Shown piece by piece: positions 1 to 5,377 of a DNA stretch of 6,743 bases (its first letter is position 1; each line of letters opens with the position of its first letter). The position numbers and the translations under genes were made by a program. The notes below the pieces were generated by a model. It was not told where the DNA came from. It saw only the letters and a list, made by a program, of their open reading frames with translations, and made no database searches. The stretch comes from Rhizobiaceae bacterium (GTDB lineage Bacteria > Pseudomonadota > Alphaproteobacteria > Rhizobiales > Rhizobiaceae), in assembly GCA_028865845.1 (NCBI GenBank), contig JAGWJK010000240.1:1-6743 (forward strand), written 5' to 3'.

Positions 1-1
1 C

Positions 2-1300
2 GTGTCTTTTGCTCAGCGCGTGGCCGACGGCGGTAAGAACTGGAAAGAATGGACCGTCCCGATCGGTGGAGACGCAATTCTCCATGCCGAAGACATCTTT
101 CGCCGCACCGGCGGCGAGGATGTCTATGTCAGTCAGCAAGCTTTTGGCCGGTGGCGTGGCATCGCTGACCTTACTGCCCTCGGCTCCAATTACGTCGACC
201 TTGACTATCACAACCGGAAACGGTGGCAGGGACGCCCCGCGGCCGACGTAGCCGCCGCAGTACTGTACAGACTGGACGAGGACGGCTTGCCGCTTCCGTC
301 ATACATCCTGTCGACTGGTCGAGGCCTGGTGTGTGTTTGGCTGACCGAACTGCTGCCGTTCGCCGTACTCCCCCGCTGGAACCTGGTGCAGAAAGCATTG
401 GCCGAGGCACTGACGGAGTTCGGAGCGGACAAACGCGCCCTTGACGCCGCCAGGGTGTTTCGGCTTTCGGGAAGCACTAACTCGCGCGCCGAATGGGATC
501 GGCGTCAGGTCGGTATGGTCTGGTGCCAAGGAACGCCTGAAGCACCGACACGCCACCAGTTTGGAACATTGGCTGACGAGGTGCTTCCGTTCACCCAAGC
601 GGAGTTGGTATCGCTACGTGCAGTTCGCGCCACGCGCAAGGCCGAGGGACTTGATCGCGACATCAGGCCGGCGCAACGCCTTAGCCGCGCGACATTGTGG
701 GGAACGGTGTTCGAGGACCTTCAACGCCTACGTAAACATCGAAGCCCCGAGACCGGTGCACTCCCGCCCGGTCAGCGCGACGTCTGGATATTCCTCGCGG
801 CTAACGCCCTGTCCTGGACGGACGTGCCTGACGTCATGACCAGCCAGATCAGGACACTGGCAATGCAGGCAACGAACTGGACGCACGCCGAGACCAACGC
901 CCGCCTCGGCGCGGTCATCAAGCGAGCGAAACGAGCCGCTGCTGGCCTCAAGATGGACTTCGGCGGTCGCGAATCTGATCCACGATACCGGTTCAAGGCG
1001 TCCACGATCGTCGAATGGCTGGGTATTGAGCCGGCCGAACAGCGTGCGGCCGGGCTTCGTGCACTCGTAGACGACGACCGTCGCAGGGAGCTCAACACAG
1101 AGAGAACCCGTCAGAGCCGGCACCGCCGCGGCGCTGCCGATCGATCCGCCCAACAGATGGCCCGCCTCGAACTCGGACAGAAATGCCTTTATCTGGCGGC
1201 AAGGAATGGCATGAACCGCGCCGAACTTGCCGAGCACTTCGGCGTATCGACAGGCCAGATTTCCAAGGCGATGACGGAAGCGAAGGCATCCGCAGCATAA
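2..1300 (+). CDS. RepB-like plasmid replication primase (prim-pol) with C-terminal HTH; 5' end possibly truncated
   Basis: This is a probable replication initiator or primase that would synthesise primers at a plasmid origin. The 432-residue frame carries the signature of archaeo-eukaryotic-type primases found in plasmid Rep proteins. YVDLDY (residues 64-69) supplies the metal-binding D66-x-D68 pair. STGRGL followed by a Trp (104-113) matches the family's sGrGl..W motif. DKRALDAARVFRLSGSTNSR (143-162) matches the D...aRv.RlpGt.Nsk motif that binds nucleotide. Residues about 395-426 (AELAEHFGVSTGQISKAM) form a helix-turn-helix, suggesting sequence-specific DNA binding. The middle (about 220-320) is helical and unassigned. 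The GTG at position 2 is the first start visible, but the frame may continue left of the window, so the true N-terminus is unknown. No helicase domain is seen. The family call is firm; the role as the plasmid's own initiator is inferred from the origin-like DNA downstream. Confidence 0.82.
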   Translation: MSFAQRVADGGKNWKEWTVPIGGDAILHAEDIFRRTGGEDVYVSQQAFGRWRGIADLTALGSNYVDLDYHNRKRWQGRPAADVAAAVLYRLDEDGLPLPSYILSTGRGLVCVWLTELLPFAVLPRWNLVQKALAEALTEFGADKRALDAARVFRLSGSTNSRAEWDRRQVGMVWCQGTPEAPTRHQFGTLADEVLPFTQAELVSLRAVRATRKAEGLDRDIRPAQRLSRATLWGTVFEDLQRLRKHRSPETGALPPGQRDVWIFLAANALSWTDVPDVMTSQIRTLAMQATNWTHAETNARLGAVIKRAKRAAAGLKMDFGGRESDPRYRFKASTIVEWLGIEPAEQRAAGLRALVDDDRRRELNTERTRQSRHRRGAADRSAQQMARLELGQKCLYLAARNGMNRAELAEHFGVSTGQISKAMTEAKASAA

Positions 1301-1362
1301 ACGGAATCCCTTGGCAATTCAGCCCCCGTCACGATTCATCGCGGTGTATGGTGTTTACCAAC

Positions 1363-1402
1363 GCCTGGGGGTGGCCGTAGGCCTGGGGGTGCTTGCACCC
1401 CC
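1363..1402. repeat. Direct repeat GCCTGGGGGTG (two copies, 18-bp period) with overlapping hairpin
   Basis: The word GCCTGGGGGTG occurs at 1363-1373 and 1381-1391, exactly 18 bp apart. The second copy also forms the left arm of a hairpin, GGGGGTG / CTTG loop / CACCCCC (1385-1402). An AT-rich tract follows at 1411-1440 (TTATAAAATATT and TTTATTGA). The hairpin could end transcription of the primase gene, but there is no U-run directly after it. The repeat plus AT-rich tract also resembles a minimal iteron and unwinding element; only two copies are present, so this is weak. Confidence 0.4.
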
Positions 1403-1592
1403 GCCCGATCTTATAAAATATTCCTGCTCTTTATTGACCTAGACACTCGCCGCATCCGCCGAGCCAAAAACCGAACACGGAATACCTCGCCGGGGGCAGT
1501 CGGTCCCGGTTCCGGCCGTGCCGGCCGCGCTATGCTGAACCTCCTGCGGCTACCCTAGCTTCCGGTCTCGGCATACGCGAATTCCCGCGCCA

Positions 1593-1608
1593 TCTCCGTC
1601 AACGGAGA
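1593..1608. repeat. Hairpin with TCAA tetraloop
   Basis: TCTCCG and CGGAGA form a perfect 6-bp stem closing a TCAA loop. GAGACC at 1605-1610 can alternatively pair with GGTCTC at 1564-1569, so two mutually exclusive folds exist. Function unknown; it is the first of three hairpins between 1593 and 1740. Confidence 0.4.
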
Positions 1609-1649
1609 CCGCTATGCTTGTCGCTCCGATGCGCTCATTCTCACCTCAC

Positions 1650-1664
1650 ATGCGGTACCCGCAT
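1650..1664. repeat. Short hairpin ATGCGG-TAC-CCGCAT
   Basis: This is a perfect 6-bp stem with a 3-nt loop. It lies between the TCAA hairpin and the large 17-bp inverted repeat. It is followed by the small palindrome ATTCGAAT (1663-1670). Function unknown; listed because it belongs to a run of hairpins in the gene-free region. Confidence 0.35.
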
Positions 1665-1690
1665 TCGAATGGCCACAGGTCCATTTTGAA

Positions 1691-1740
1691 GCCAAACGTG
1701 CTGTACGGGCGCGTATAGAGCCTCGTACAGCACGTTTGGC
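1691..1740. repeat. Perfect 17-bp inverted repeat with 16-nt spacer
   Basis: The left arm GCCAAACGTGCTGTACG (1691-1707) is the exact reverse complement of the right arm CGTACAGCACGTTTGGC (1724-1740). A G-T wobble and a G-C pair extend it inward, leaving a loop of about 12 nt. There is no downstream T-run, so it is not a classic intrinsic terminator. A perfect dyad of this length in a gene-free region close to a primase gene is best explained as a replication-linked hairpin (ssi or nick site), a resolution site, or a binding site for a dimeric protein. The structure is certain; the role is inference. Confidence 0.7.
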
Positions 1741-1781
1741 CGTTTAGATGGGTCAAGATACCCCAGAATCCATTCCCCATC

Positions 1782-1950
1782 CTTACCGCCGTAAGCCTGC
1801 CGGCGTTCTCACTCTGTCAACGGCGGTGCCGTCCTACACTCCGTTACGGCCCCTGCGGGGTGACTGCCGCTCCGAGCGCCGACCGTCTTGGAGGCGTCGG
1901 GACGGGGAGCATCAGAAGACCGCGCGGCGCGCGGGTTCGACCTCGCCTCC
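1782..1950 (+). other. GC-rich segment with several potential RNA stems, one enclosing a tRNA-like TTCGA
   Basis: Stems visible on the + strand: CTTAC-CGCC-GTAAG (1782-1795); CCCC-TGC-GGGG (1850-1860); CCGTC (1883-1887) with GACGG (1901-1905); GGAGGCG (1890-1896) with CGCCTCC (1944-1950); and, inside that last stem, CCGCGC-GGC-GCGCGG (1920-1934). GGTTCGA lies just before the closing strand, as in a tRNA T-arm. However, the T-stem is not complementary and the spacing is about 4 nt short, so this is not a functional tRNA. It could be a structured RNA, a leader for the small gene at 2120, or a decayed tRNA-like element. The segment is GC-rich, so some stems are expected by chance. Confidence 0.3.
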
Positions 1951-2119
1951 GGAAGGATCGAACAGGGAGCACGGCTTTCATCTCGGAATCCCTAAAATCC
2001 TACCGATCCCGTTAATTGTCCCTCCGGCACAACTCAACCACGCCGCGTTATTGCCTGGGCTCAATTCTCACGCTGTGATAAAAGAAAGGGTAGTGAAATC
2101 AGAGGCGAACGGCGCTCCA

Positions 2120-2365
2120 ATGCAGGTCAAAACGACAACCATTCCGGGCTTAACCTTCAGCGTCACGGTCGAGGAGGTTAACCACAGGGACGCCCTCGGC
2201 GGACTGATCTGCTATGTCGCGTTGCTCTACAAGGTGGACCCCAAGACGTCAGCCCGACATCTTGTCCGGCGTTCCCGTATCCCCGGAGCCGCCGACGACA
2301 TGCGCCGCGAGTTTCAACAGGGCGGCATCAAGGCATTCCGCCGCCTCGAACACGCCAAAGTCTGA
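2120..2365 (+). CDS. Small hypothetical protein (81 aa)
   Basis: I do not recognise a family. The product begins MQVKTTTIPGLTFSVTVEEV and ends in a basic helical segment (MRREFQQGGIKAFRRLEHA). The first half is beta-like with alternating hydrophobics; the second half is Arg/Lys-rich, so a nucleic-acid contact is possible but unproven. No signal peptide or membrane segment is seen. Start choice is uncertain. The ATG at 2120 has AGAGG about 14 nt upstream, which is too far. An in-frame GTG at 2093 (nine residues longer) has AAAGAAAGGG only 2 nt upstream, which is too near. Codon bias is convincing from about 2120 onward. It is followed 18 bp later by a small membrane protein gene on the same strand, so the two are probably co-transcribed. 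Confidence 0.6.
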   Translation: MQVKTTTIPGLTFSVTVEEVNHRDALGGLICYVALLYKVDPKTSARHLVRRSRIPGAADDMRREFQQGGIKAFRRLEHAKV

Positions 2366-2383
2366 AACGGGAAGAACACACCC

Positions 2384-2551
2384 ATGCTTGCACTTCGCAT
2401 CCTCTCCCTGCCGCTGGCCATGGCAGCCTTCGCCGTCCTCTACGTCGTCGCCACCAAGGCACCCGAGGCAGTCGAAGTTGGAAGCCTCCTGCTTTGGATG
2501 CTGCTGCCTACGGTACTAATCGCAAAGGTCGCGAGACGTATCTGGAAGTGA
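2384..2551 (+). CDS. Small two-helix membrane protein (55 aa)
   Basis: This short gene encodes 55 residues starting MLALRILSLPLAMAAFAVLY. Residues about 3-23 are strongly hydrophobic and form a first membrane helix. A short acidic linker (KAPEAVEVG) follows, then a second hydrophobic stretch (about 34-47, SLLLWMLLPTVLIA). The tail is basic (KVARRIWK). This gives a helical hairpin in the inner membrane, with the basic C-terminus predicted to be cytoplasmic. GGGAAG about 9 nt before the ATG is a modest ribosome binding site. The start is 18 bp after the preceding stop, so the pair is probably one transcript. Small hydrophobic proteins of this kind are common on plasmids and phages, and a holin-like, toxin-like or conjugation-accessory role cannot be distinguished here. 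A paralogue is not evident, although a second tiny membrane protein is encoded at 6482-6655. Confidence 0.6.
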   Translation: MLALRILSLPLAMAAFAVLYVVATKAPEAVEVGSLLLWMLLPTVLIAKVARRIWK

Positions 2552-2650
2552 AATATTTTTCCAAGACCTCACCAGGTCCGAACCGCTTTCACGTCCCCGT
2601 CAACCTAATTTAAGACCTCAGAGAGCGCCGGCGTCTTCAATTACGCCAAA

Positions 2651-2693
2651 ATTAAAGAACTCGATACACGTTTAGGTCATCGAGTCCTTTAAT
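2651..2693. terminator. AT-rich inverted repeat, possible bidirectional terminator
   Basis: TTAAAGAACTCGAT (2652-2665) pairs with ATCGAGTCCTTTAA (2679-2692) with one mismatch, and a further A-T pair outside; the loop is 13 nt. The stem base is A/T-rich and the right side is followed by TAAATTATTT, so it could act as an intrinsic terminator or as a regulatory dyad. It lies about 100 bp after the membrane protein gene, in a 273-bp gap (2552-2824) that holds no gene but is markedly AT-rich from 2641 to 2750. A promoter for the next gene probably lies there, though I could not choose convincing -35 and -10 boxes. Confidence 0.4.
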
Positions 2694-2824
2694 AAATTAT
2701 TTCAATTGGTTAGCTCTGATCACTATTGGAGATTTTCTATTACTCTGTATCCTCATCCCCGCCATCACGACTGAGGGACGGACAGTAACCCCCACCCTCG
2801 AAGCTCAGAAACAGGAGAACTGAT

Positions 2825-3070
2825 ATGGACTTGTATGTAATGCCCTGGAAACCCGACACCGACGTTTGCGGGGAAGCCGCTGGAATGTCGTGCGACGGTC
2901 GAGTGCTCGACCTTGTCGTGACGTATTGTGCGGATGGGACATTCGCGTGGGAGGTCGTGGACGACGACCGCGCCGAAGAGCGTATTGCATCCGGCACCGC
3001 CGCCAGCGCCGCCGAGGCCCGTCGCGCTGCCGAGGCCGCCGGCCGTCGCGCATTCATCCGCGCTGCCTGA
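2825..3070 (+). CDS. Small hypothetical protein (81 aa) with Ala/Arg-rich helical tail
   Basis: Family not recognised. The start is well supported: AGGAG (2813-2817) lies 7 nt before the ATG. The product opens MDLYVMPWKPDTDVCGEAAG, and residues about 25-47 look like beta-strands (RVLDLVVTYCADGTFAWEVV). A long Ala/Arg/Glu helix follows (about 55-79, with AASAAEARRAAEAAGRRAFI). There are three cysteines (C15, C23, C35), but they are not in a spaced metal-binding pattern. No signal peptide or membrane segment is seen, so it is probably cytoplasmic. Upstream is an AT-rich gap with no gene. Immediately after the stop begins the paired palindrome at 3078-3123, which separates it from the following cluster. 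The ORF is convincing by RBS and codon bias; the function is unknown. Confidence 0.72.
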   Translation: MDLYVMPWKPDTDVCGEAAGMSCDGRVLDLVVTYCADGTFAWEVVDDDRAEERIASGTAASAAEARRAAEAAGRRAFIRAA

Positions 3071-3077
3071 CAAAATA

Positions 3078-3123
3078 TCTCACGGCGTGATTTTTTATTT
3101 GTCGCCGATCTCACGCCGTGAGA
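3078..3123. promoter_or_regulatory. Paired palindromic operator, TCACGGCGTGA and TCACGCCGTGA
   Basis: Two 11-bp palindromes, each TCACG-n-CGTGA, lie at 3080-3090 and 3111-3121. Their centres (3085 and 3116) are 31 bp apart, close to three helical turns, so two dimers would sit on the same DNA face. Together they also form a perfect 13-bp inverted repeat (3078-3090 with 3111-3123). The DNA between them includes TTTTTTATTTGTCG, and CATATACATAG lies just after, a plausible -10 area. The sites sit between the stop of the preceding gene and the next cluster, which fits a repressor-controlled promoter for that cluster. A terminator for the upstream gene is an alternative, but the T-run is in the loop. 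Confidence 0.6.
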
Positions 3124-3271
3124 CCATATACATAGATCGAAAACTTGAGGTAACAGAAAGGATTTCAGCACTTGGAAAACCCTCGATCCCGTTGAGGACA
3201 TCGCCCACAAGCTCGGCTTCGACGTCAGCCAGTGCGGCAGTTGGGACGACTATGGCAGCCGGTTCCGGGCG

Positions 3272-3487
3272 GTGAACGACAAAGACGTCGGCCATCTGGT
3301 CACGCGGGCTGCCGAGATTGCTGACCACCTGACGGACGGCGAACGCTCCGTGTTGGCAGCGATGCTCCATGCCGCAGACTTCTCCCGCCAAGCCGACACC
3401 CTGTGTGAAGGAGCTACGTGGAAAGGACTGGATCGCACTCACGGCGACGATGCCACCGCGGTCGCCTTCGCCATCCTGCGGCGGTAG
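3272..3487 (+). CDS. Hypothetical protein; annotated from GTG, but coding signal extends upstream to about 3149 (lost or frameshifted start)
   Basis: Family not recognised. From the GTG the product is 71 residues, helical, ending AVAFAILRR, with no membrane segment. Good codon bias continues upstream in the same frame (for example GSWDDYGSRFRAVNDKD and LDPVEDIAHKLGFDVSQ), back to a stop at 3146-3148, yet no ATG, GTG or TTG exists in that frame before 3272. The GTG itself has no Shine-Dalgarno. A good one, AGAAAGGA (3155-3162), stands 9 nt before a TTG at 3172 that is one frame off. Removing one A from the run AAAA (3176-3179) would join that TTG to the coding frame as METLDPVEDIAHKLGF. So the gene is probably about 105 residues with a one-base error or mutation near its start. 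The paired palindrome upstream probably controls it. The next gene starts 4 bp after its stop. Confidence 0.5.
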   Translation: MNDKDVGHLVTRAAEIADHLTDGERSVLAAMLHAADFSRQADTLCEGATWKGLDRTHGDDATAVAFAILRR

Positions 3488-3491
3488 CACG

Positions 3492-3806
3492 ATGGCCGAC
3501 GTCGCACAGGACCACAGGAAGCGACAGGCAGCGTATGCGGCCAAGAACAGGCGGAAGGCGAAGACCCTCCGCCGCCCCGACGCCCGCGCGATCGCCGATG
3601 CCTATCTGGCCGCCGTCGAAGGTGGCGGTCTCGAACGGATGATGCGCGTCTACATCGGAAAGCTCGCGCCGGACAGCGACGTGGATGCTCGAACTCGGGA
3701 TGCCGTGGAACTGGTGCGGCAGGTTGCTGTCCTAGCCCTTCTCGACAAGGGCTATGACCTTGCGCAGATCAGGGACAAATTCGCAATGAATGGGGAGAAA
3801 AAATGA
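3492..3806 (+). CDS. Hypothetical basic helical protein (104 aa), parent of the adjacent pseudogene
   Basis: Family not recognised. The 104-residue product begins MADVAQDHRKRQAAYAAKNR and has a very basic N-terminal third (residues about 8-30: HRKRQ, KNRRKAK, LRRP). A helical central part follows (AIADAYLAAVEGGGLERMM), and then a C-terminal segment, AVLALLDKGYDLAQIRDKF, of the kind seen in small DNA-associated proteins. Its job could be DNA binding, but no defined fold is recognisable. The ATG lies 4 bp after the preceding stop, so it is likely the second gene of an operon. The frame is open further upstream (from 3369), but that stretch overlaps the preceding gene out of frame and is not credible as coding. 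A frameshifted partial copy of this gene follows directly, overlapping its stop by ATGA. Confidence 0.68.
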   Translation: MADVAQDHRKRQAAYAAKNRRKAKTLRRPDARAIADAYLAAVEGGGLERMMRVYIGKLAPDSDVDARTRDAVELVRQVAVLALLDKGYDLAQIRDKFAMNGEKK

Positions 3807-3950
3807 GATATCTGTCGGAGGTGGTGAAGAATAGGCGGAAAGCAAAAGCCCTCCGCCGCCCGCGCCGTAGCAGACGCCTACTTGGCTGCCGTTGAAGATA
3901 AGCTGGCGGCGCTGCTCGAAGCGATGACACCCTTATTCGCATTTTCGTAA
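3803..3950 (+). pseudogene. Frameshifted partial duplicate of the preceding gene
   Basis: Positions 3827-3860 match 3543-3576 at 29 of 34 bases (KNRRKAKALRR against KNRRKAKTLRR). After that the copy lacks 8 bp (CCGACGCC in the parent), and homology resumes in another frame as ADAYLAAVE, running on to a stop at 3948-3950. Across the nine ADAYLAAVE codons every base difference I see is synonymous. The two copies therefore diverged under selection for protein sequence, and the 8-bp loss came late. The reading frame that starts at ATG 3803, overlapping the parent's TGA, ends after 30 residues. The parent's C-terminal half (VYIGKLAPDSD onward) is absent. Most likely a decayed tandem paralogue. Confidence 0.7.
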
Positions 3951-3969
3951 CCTGCGGCATGCCATTTCC

Positions 3970-3990
3970 ATCAGGTACAAGTACGTGATG
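3970..3990. repeat. Upstream copy of the methyltransferase-flanking palindromic repeat
   Basis: TCAGGTACAAGTACGTGA (3971-3988) is an imperfect palindrome (TCAGGTAC / AA / GTACGTGA, one mismatch). It matches the copy at 5360-5377 at 16 of 18 bases, and at 18 of 21 over 3970-3990 against 5359-5379. It ends 21 bp before the methyltransferase GTG. TATTTA (3991-3996), a -10-like sequence, follows directly. The placement suits an operator for the methyltransferase gene, but a boundary repeat is equally possible. Confidence 0.65.
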
Positions 3991-4009
3991 TATTTAGCGG
4001 GATTTTCGA

Positions 4010-5377
4010 GTGCGAGCAGTTGAACTTTTCTGTGGCGCGGGCGGCATGTCGCGCGGCCTAATCGATGCGGGTTTCGACGTTGTCCGGGCATTCGATGCGT
4101 GGGATGTAGCGGTTGCTACCTATCGCCACAACATCGGTGATCATGCTGAGGAAGCCAACCTCGGCAACCTCATGGCTGTTGTCCCCAAAATCATGGCGCT
4201 CGCTCCCGACATCATTGTCGGAGGACCGCCATGTCAGGACTACAGTACCGCCGGGAAGCACCAGGAAGGCGAAAACGCAAGCCTCACGATCGCCTACGCA
4301 ATTATCGTTGCCACTATCAAGCCGGAATGGTTCTTGATGGAGAACGTGCTACCGGCCTTGACGTCCAAGGCCTGGAAAGAGGCGAAGTCAATCCTGACAT
4401 ATGCCGGATATGGCATCTCCGAAATGAAGATCGACTGCTCGCGCTATGGCGCGCCTCAGTCCCGCAAGCGATTGATGGCGATTGGGAGGATGGGTGAAAG
4501 GCCCGGTTTCATCGAGTCGGCCATCCACAATGCGAGGACAGAACACCCGATGACCGTCAGAGATTTGCTCCGCTCCGTAAAACATTCGGGAACGGAATTT
4601 CTGCTAGGCCCCAAGCCCCGATGGGACGACTTTCAATTTACCGTCAACGGCTTTGCCTACAGCCGGCCCTACACCGGCGGACGAGGCGTGCGTTCGATCG
4701 ACGAGCCGATGCCGACGGTGACAAGAACATCGCTTGAGCGACCAGCCAGGAAATACAGGAACAATCCCCATCCTGACGATCCCGTGCCGGCCGACCAATC
4801 CTGGAAACCGACGATTCGCCAGATTCAGCAGATACAGGGATTTCCGCTGAGGTGGGAATGGCCTTTTGGCAACACGAGGGACATCATGCAAATGATAGCA
4901 AATGGGGTTCCCGCGCCTGCTGCCAGGATCATAGGACAGGTCATCCTTGCGAGGCATCGCGGCCAGAGCGTTCCGGAGATTGAGGGCATGTTTCGTGGTT
5001 GGTTGCGCCACAGCAATCGCAAAGAGAGAACAATCAGCAACGTCATGTCCAGCCTCGCGCGGGCAAGACGGATGCTTCGAGGCCGCACATATGCCGATCC
5101 GCGTGTGGAGATCGTGGCACTGGAAGCCTCGACGGGTTTTGATGATCTCAAGAAAGGAACCAAGTCCGATTTGCGTCAGGCCCTACGGCTATATTCGGAC
5201 TATCTGGATGCCAAAGCGAAGAATAGAGCCCATACGCAATCGGTCGCCACAGAAGACCCGGCACCAATACCAACCATCGACCTTGCCGAGATGATGCGAG
5301 GGATCACGTCTGCGACGGACAAATATCATTCTGAACCCGGTCCCGTTCCGCACGAGGTATCACGTACAGGTACGTGA
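4010..5377 (+). CDS. Orphan DNA (cytosine-5-)-methyltransferase with helical C-terminal extension
   Basis: The enzyme transfers a methyl group from S-adenosylmethionine to C5 of cytosine in a specific DNA sequence. Motifs of the m5C family, in order: I, ELFCGAGG (5-12, AdoMet binding); IV, GGPPCQDYSTAGK (71-83) with catalytic C75; VI, FLMENV (108-113, E111); VIII, QSRKR (150-154); the DEPMPTVTRT stretch (231-240) in the target-recognition region; IX, RQIQQIQGFP (270-279); X, MIANGVPAPAARIIG (295-309). All key residues are intact. Residues about 330-455 extend past the catalytic core: Arg-rich helices (RTISNVMSSLARARRML, about 340-356), LRQALRLYSDYLDAK, then a low-order tail. GTG 4010 is the first start after an in-frame stop at 3995 and places motif I at the usual distance; its ribosome site is weak. 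No restriction endonuclease or Vsr gene is recognisable nearby, so it may be an orphan or anti-restriction enzyme. Near-identical repeats bracket it. Confidence 0.95.
   Translation: MRAVELFCGAGGMSRGLIDAGFDVVRAFDAWDVAVATYRHNIGDHAEEANLGNLMAVVPKIMALAPDIIVGGPPCQDYSTAGKHQEGENASLTIAYAIIVATIKPEWFLMENVLPALTSKAWKEAKSILTYAGYGISEMKIDCSRYGAPQSRKRLMAIGRMGERPGFIESAIHNARTEHPMTVRDLLRSVKHSGTEFLLGPKPRWDDFQFTVNGFAYSRPYTGGRGVRSIDEPMPTVTRTSLERPARKYRNNPHPDDPVPADQSWKPTIRQIQQIQGFPLRWEWPFGNTRDIMQMIANGVPAPAARIIGQVILARHRGQSVPEIEGMFRGWLRHSNRKERTISNVMSSLARARRMLRGRTYADPRVEIVALEASTGFDDLKKGTKSDLRQALRLYSDYLDAKAKNRAHTQSVATEDPAPIPTIDLAEMMRGITSATDKYHSEPGPVPHEVSRTGT

Larger units (their letters stand above)
1301..2119. other. 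Gene-free region, candidate origin or structured RNA region
   Basis: About 0.8 kb separates the primase gene from the next convincing gene. An open frame runs through 1748-2119, but its predicted residues are Pro/Arg/Ser-rich and low in ordered pattern, unlike the section after 2120, so I treat it as non-coding. What it holds: a repeated GC-rich word and AT-rich tract (1363-1440), three hairpins (1593-1608, 1650-1664 and the large one at 1691-1740), and a GC-rich fold at 1782-1950. No DnaA box of the form TTATNCACA was seen. Hairpins next to a primase gene fit a replication origin or single-strand initiation site, by analogy with RSF1010-type plasmids, where the RepB' primase acts on hairpin ssi sites. 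That is inference only. Confidence 0.45.

Noticed and set aside
728..1237. Minus-strand open frame of about 169 codons within the primase gene
   Set aside because: It is antisense to a well-supported gene with clear family motifs, and its product has no recognisable features.
1614..1718. 34-codon frame starting MLVAPMRSFS
   Set aside because: No ribosome site, it ends inside the large hairpin, and there is no sign of selection.
1691..1740. Large inverted repeat as an intrinsic terminator of the primase gene
   Set aside because: There is no T-run after the stem and it lies about 390 bp past the stop. Kept as a replication or regulatory dyad instead.
1890..1950. tRNA gene suggested by a 7-bp closing stem and GGTTCGA
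   Set aside because: The T-stem does not pair, the spacing is about 4 nt short, and no D-arm or anticodon arm fits. At most a tRNA-like remnant.
1748..2119. Long in-frame extension upstream of the small gene at 2120 (would give 205 residues)
   Set aside because: The extension is Arg/Pro/Ser-rich without secondary-structure pattern, overlaps the hairpin-rich stretch, has no ribosome site before ATG 1748, and its codon bias is unlike the part after 2120.
2740..3210. Minus-strand open frame of about 156 codons
   Set aside because: It runs antisense through a gene with a good ribosome site and through the operator palindromes; its Ser/Ala/Arg-rich composition is typical of a GC-rich shadow frame.
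3369..3491. Upstream extension of the basic protein gene (would start at 3369)
   Set aside because: It overlaps the preceding gene in another frame that has better codon bias, while ATG 3492 sits 4 bp after that gene's stop.
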